64,000 nucleotides of DNA, taken from assembly GCA_030159075.1 (NCBI GenBank), contig BROG01000545.1, forward strand, positions 181,001 to 245,000, in the 5' to 3' direction. Below the pieces are notes generated by a model. The model searched no databases and was not told the origin of the DNA. It saw nothing but the letters and a program-made list of their open reading frames with translations. Source of the DNA: Atrina japonica. Lineage: Eukaryota > Mollusca > Bivalvia > Pterioida > Pinnidae. This document shows, in pieces, positions 60,245 through 64,000 of the stretch (position 1 is its first letter; every line of letters begins with the position of its first letter). The position numbers and the translations under genes were made by a program.

Positions 60245-62670
60245 AAACAATAAAAGCTGATTCACCAAATGTAGAACATGGACATTTTTAAGACATTAGT
60301 TTGTTGACAGCTAGCATTACCAGACAAAAGCTTCATTTATTTATTTGCAATTTTTATCATTTACACCCGTGAATGAAATAGAAAAGTAAAAAATTTGTCA
60401 TGTTATCCATCCCAGTTATTATAATGTAATATTTCTGCTGGATTAAATTATTACTGAATTTATATTGTAGTTTTATTCATGTAATGCACTTGGGTATTAT
60501 ACAATTTACATAACTTGGTGTGTCAGAGTAACGATTTGATTTTCTCCCATATTCACAGAGTTATCCTTATAACTAGTACAAAATGATCAGCCTGTCATCC
60601 ACAGGGGGGATGACAACTGCATGCACCCTACGGGAAATGACGTAGAACTTCTGTGGCTTCTAGAATGCAGTACATATTTATGTCAGACTTGATATAGATC
60701 TGAGTAGATGTGCATAGACATGTATTTTTTAGACACTGGAGAAAAATAATCAACACCTACCTTGAGGGTATGACAAAGGAATTCTTGAATGACAAAACAC
60801 GCGGCAAGCCTCGGGTTTGTCATTTAAGAATCTTGCCCTCGGATTGAGATTCCTATGTCATACCCTCATGGTAGGGGTTGATTCTATAAATCATAATGAC
60901 AACTCTGTGATCGGTGTCACAGAAAATATGTTTTATCACCCGAACTGTAGATACTGTGACAGGCAAAAAACAATATATTCTCCCACACTTGCCAGTAAAA
61001 GACCTAGATTGCCATGAAAAGATAACTCTATCTTGTTATTCCCTAGGGAAAGACAACTTGCACAATCTATGACATTACAAGTTGTGATGTAGAGTTTGTG
61101 TGTCTTCTAGAATACAGTGCATAGTATTTGTGTAGATCTACATAAAAAGTGTATTTGAAAAAAAAACAGAAGAAAAAAATAATCAAACATTGGTGTGTTG
61201 AGTAGAACAAAATTTTGTGCATGAGGATTTAAATTAAGTCTTCCCTCCTGCAAAGTGGTGGTTAACTGTTTTTCTCTCATGTTTTTAAAATAGTTTAAAA
61301 AATTAACTCTATCCATATTTGTTTACAATTAGACGACAAAATATTATAAAAAATAGTCCCAGAATGGACTTATGTCAACTTACATTTTCCCAAACATCTA
61401 AATTCGTAGAGGAGTGAGATAACAATTACTATTGCCTATGAGTCCCAATAGGTTATGATGCACTACCCCAAATCTGAATTTGTCGGTCAAGGAAGTGTTC
61501 ACCAGACTCCAACACTCAGAGTTATATGAGACTATAGTTGGTTATTATCTGTTGTTGTCAAGGAAACAGTTGTCACATCATTATTAGGTGAAACAAGATA
61601 AAGACTCATTATGCTCATGGTGGCCTTTTGTGACCACGTGTTGCCTGTTGCCATGTGTCTGTTGACCATCATTAATTTTAATACATTTTTAATATCTCAA
61701 GAACCATTTGACCAATTTCAACTTTGGTCGGAGCTATTCCCATATGAAACTGCTTCCAGTTTTGGAGCAAAAAGTTGATAGTCCCACTAGGCAAAACTTG
61801 GTACATATTTGAAAATCTTTGCCTCGTGTACCAAGCATCAGATTTTTTATAGATTAAGAATTAAACTTTAGTGATTAATCAATATTTGCAGTTATCAAAT
61901 ATGAATGAAATTGATTAATAAACATGCCACTACTGTGTCACTTGTATATCTTGTACTAAACAAACGTTTGAGTTTTAACTATGTATTTATTGTAAATATA
62001 TATATATATTTTTTTTTTAAAGTTTTACTCCAACTATTACACTCTCAGAGGTAAAGACATTTTCTAACTTAGCATCCATTATGCTGAATTCAAGTACGTG
62101 GTGAAGTACGGATGAGTGTGTCCATGCTGTGAAAAAGAAAATATAGAATTGTAGATTAAAGAATTTCGTCTTGGTAAATTCATTTTTTTTTTATACTTAC
62201 CGGTATGTGGATTTACATTCATTCTGAATGTATTGAACATTAAAAAATTAAATTAAAGAGAATAAAAAACCTGTGCAGTGATGTATGAATTATAAACACC
62301 AAAGTTATAATGGTTGGGATACCCAAAGGATAACGGCTGAATAAAATTAAAAATTTGGCAAACACAGACTTCTGAAAAAAAATCATAGGTGGGATCAGTA
62401 GCCTTTAACAAAAAACACCCGACCAGTCATGCACGCTGCGATTGTCTACAGCCCCAGCCATATTTTAACAGTATTGACCCTAGTCACTATTGTAATAGGC
62501 GATTCAAAAGCTTCTTCTTACAAGATATACAATTAGTGATTTCGGATTTAAAAAAAAAAACAATGTCAATGGCAAACAAGGTCATTGTATTGACTGTTGA
62601 AATACCGAAATGATGTCATTTAACATAACTTCGAAAACGTCATTAATTACAAGTAGTTCATTTCTGTATT
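60245..62670. other. MINDY4 3' flank, no further gene
   Basis: Non-coding. An inverted-repeat element at 60748-60885 has left AATCAACACCTACCTTGAGG and right CCTCATGGTAGGGGTTGATT. On both sides lie direct copies of a 60-80-bp segment (GACGTAGAACTTCTGTGGCT near 60639; GATGTAGAGTTTGTGTGTCT near 61088, each followed by TCTAGAAT(G/A)CAGT). The rest is AT-rich with no supported coding frame. Confidence 0.5.
60249..60254 (+). terminator. Possible MINDY4 polyadenylation signal
   Basis: AATAAA begins 4 nt after the TAG stop, which would give an extremely short 3' UTR. A downstream non-canonical signal may be used instead. Confidence 0.3.
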
Positions 62671-62884
62671 TGAAGGGGCCTCTGTTGGCAAATGGTTAGA
62701 GCATCACTTTTTGCACCATGAAAGCTCACACTTCTGCTCAGCGCAGGTTCCGCTGAAACATAAGTTGATTTTAGTGAGAAAGTTCCCCAGTTTACTCGCG
62801 GAAAGTCGGTTCTCTCTTTCCAAAAAGAAACTAGCTGCCACCATATAACTGGAAAACGGTTGATTGTGGCAAAAACACCAAAAA
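62671..62884 (+). mobile_element. tRNA-derived SINE, family D
   Basis: Head GGGGCCTCTGTTGGCAAATG with GTTAGAGCATCAC, decayed box B GCGCAGGTTCCGCTG, then GTTTACTCGCGGAAAGTCGG, a deletion in the mid body, and the end GATTGTGGCAAAAACACC. It is followed by the 44-bp satellite. Confidence 0.7.
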
Positions 62885-62918
62885 TGGTTTTTTTTAAATC
62901 TGTATTTGAAATGATCAT

Positions 62919-63430
62919 AGGTTGAGCATGCTATGGTATACTGATCCATTTGAGAGTCTCGTAGGTTGAGCATGTTATGACACACTGAACCATTTGGGAG
63001 TCTCGTAGGTTGAGCATTCTATGGTATACTGATCCATTTGAGAGTCTCGTAGGTTGAGCATGTTATGACACACTGAACCATTTGGGAGTCTCGTAGATTG
63101 AGCATGCTATGGTATATTGATCCATTTGAGAGTCTCGTAGGTTGAGCATGTTATGACACACTGATCCATTTGGGAGTCTCGTAGGTTGAGCATGCTATGG
63201 TATACTGATCCATTTGAGAGTCTCGTAGGTTGAGCATGTTATGACACACTGAACCATTTGGGAGTCTCGTAGATTGAGCATGCTATGGTATATTGATCCA
63301 TTTGAGAGTCTCGTAGGTTGAGCATGTTATGACACACTGATCCATTTGGGAGTCTCGTAGGTTGAGCATGCTATGGTATACTGATCCATTTGGGAGTCTC
63401 GTAGGTTGAACATGCTATGGCATGTGACAT
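62919..63430. repeat. 44-bp satellite with higher-order units
   Basis: About 11-12 units of 44 bp. Type A (GAGCATGCTATGGTATACTG, ATCCATTTGAGAGTCTC) alternates with type B (GAGCATGTTATGACACACTG, CCATTTGGGAGTCTC), giving an 88-bp dimer. A rare GTAGATTGAG variant recurs exactly 176 bp apart (63095 and 63271), so blocks of four units were themselves duplicated. Confidence 0.9.
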
Positions 63431-64000
63431 ACTGAACTATTTTGGAGACATGGACAAAATATGTATTTGATAAATGGAAATAATCATTTGAATATGGAGT
63501 GTTAACGATGAGCAATGGGACAAAGGGGAAACCGTTGTATAATTTAGATTTTAAATTTTCCATCGGTTCTATACTAAGTAAATTTTCAATGAATAAAGCA
63601 AATGTTCTTAATTCTGAGTATCTAGTTTTCTTAAATATAAAGCATTCACATAAATTTGAGATAAACACATTTTCACTGATATATATATAGTCAATATATC
63701 TAAATGTTTAAACAGTTGCTATGGCTAGCTTCTCTTCAAGTAATCCAGAAGAAACAATGACTCAGTTGGTGTAAATGAAAATTCCAAAGGTTTTTTAAAA
63801 TACTTGGTTTCCAAAAACCACTGATGTCATTAGGAATTTTCAGCATCTATTTTGAAAGGATCTTATCATCAAAATGTTGTATATACTCGATTAATTATAT
63901 AAAATGTGTTATTTTTAGTAAAACCTGCTTTAGCGACCACCTGTGTATAAAAACCACTCTTTTTTTCTGTTCCATGGTACCATTTGTGTACAATCAACCT
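63431..64000. other. Right window edge, intergenic
   Basis: AT-rich, no supported gene. From about 63916 a family-B repeat begins (TAGTAAAACCTGCTTTAGCG, ACCACCTGTGTATAAAAACC) and runs off the window end. Confidence 0.5.

Overview
This is AT-rich animal nuclear DNA holding three multi-exon genes with GT-AG introns, separated and interrupted by a dense layer of short transposable elements, tRNA-derived SINEs, minisatellites and TA microsatellites. The gene content (SLC37 sugar-phosphate exchanger, a fibrillin-like EGF protein, MINDY-4 deubiquitinase) is metazoan. The many MITE, SINE and minisatellite copies resemble bivalve mollusc genomes, but that assignment is inference. No prokaryotic, organellar or viral gene was recognised.

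Layout. (1) 80-14067, plus strand: the last 11 coding exons of an SLC37A1/A2-type phosphate-linked sugar-phosphate antiporter. The 5' half lies left of the window. (2) 14068-21249: 3' flank and intergenic DNA made largely of repeats. (3) 36111-21250, minus strand: a complete 11-exon gene for a 1,179-residue secreted protein. It has a signal peptide, a fibrillin-like N-terminal Cys motif, EGF modules, a Thr-rich linker, and about 19 copies of a two-cysteine C-x14-C repeat, 18 of them in one 2.2-kb exon. I do not recognise this architecture; it is the main candidate for something undescribed. (4) 36112-37170: a roughly 1-kb divergent promoter region. (5) 37171-60244, plus strand: MINDY4 (FAM188B) with catalytic Gln, Cys and His all present. 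Sixteen coding exons were placed and one short exon near the start was not found. (6) 60245-64000: repeat-rich 3' flank, including a 44-bp satellite with higher-order structure.

The three genes show no obvious functional link. The minus-strand gene and MINDY4 are head to head and may share a promoter region. Introns carry most of the remaining signal: a decayed but structurally complete Tc1/mariner element (23419-24758), at least a dozen non-autonomous inverted-repeat elements in several families, one nested insertion set (41394-42519), and a 17-bp minisatellite that appears to have grown from the end of a dispersed repeat.
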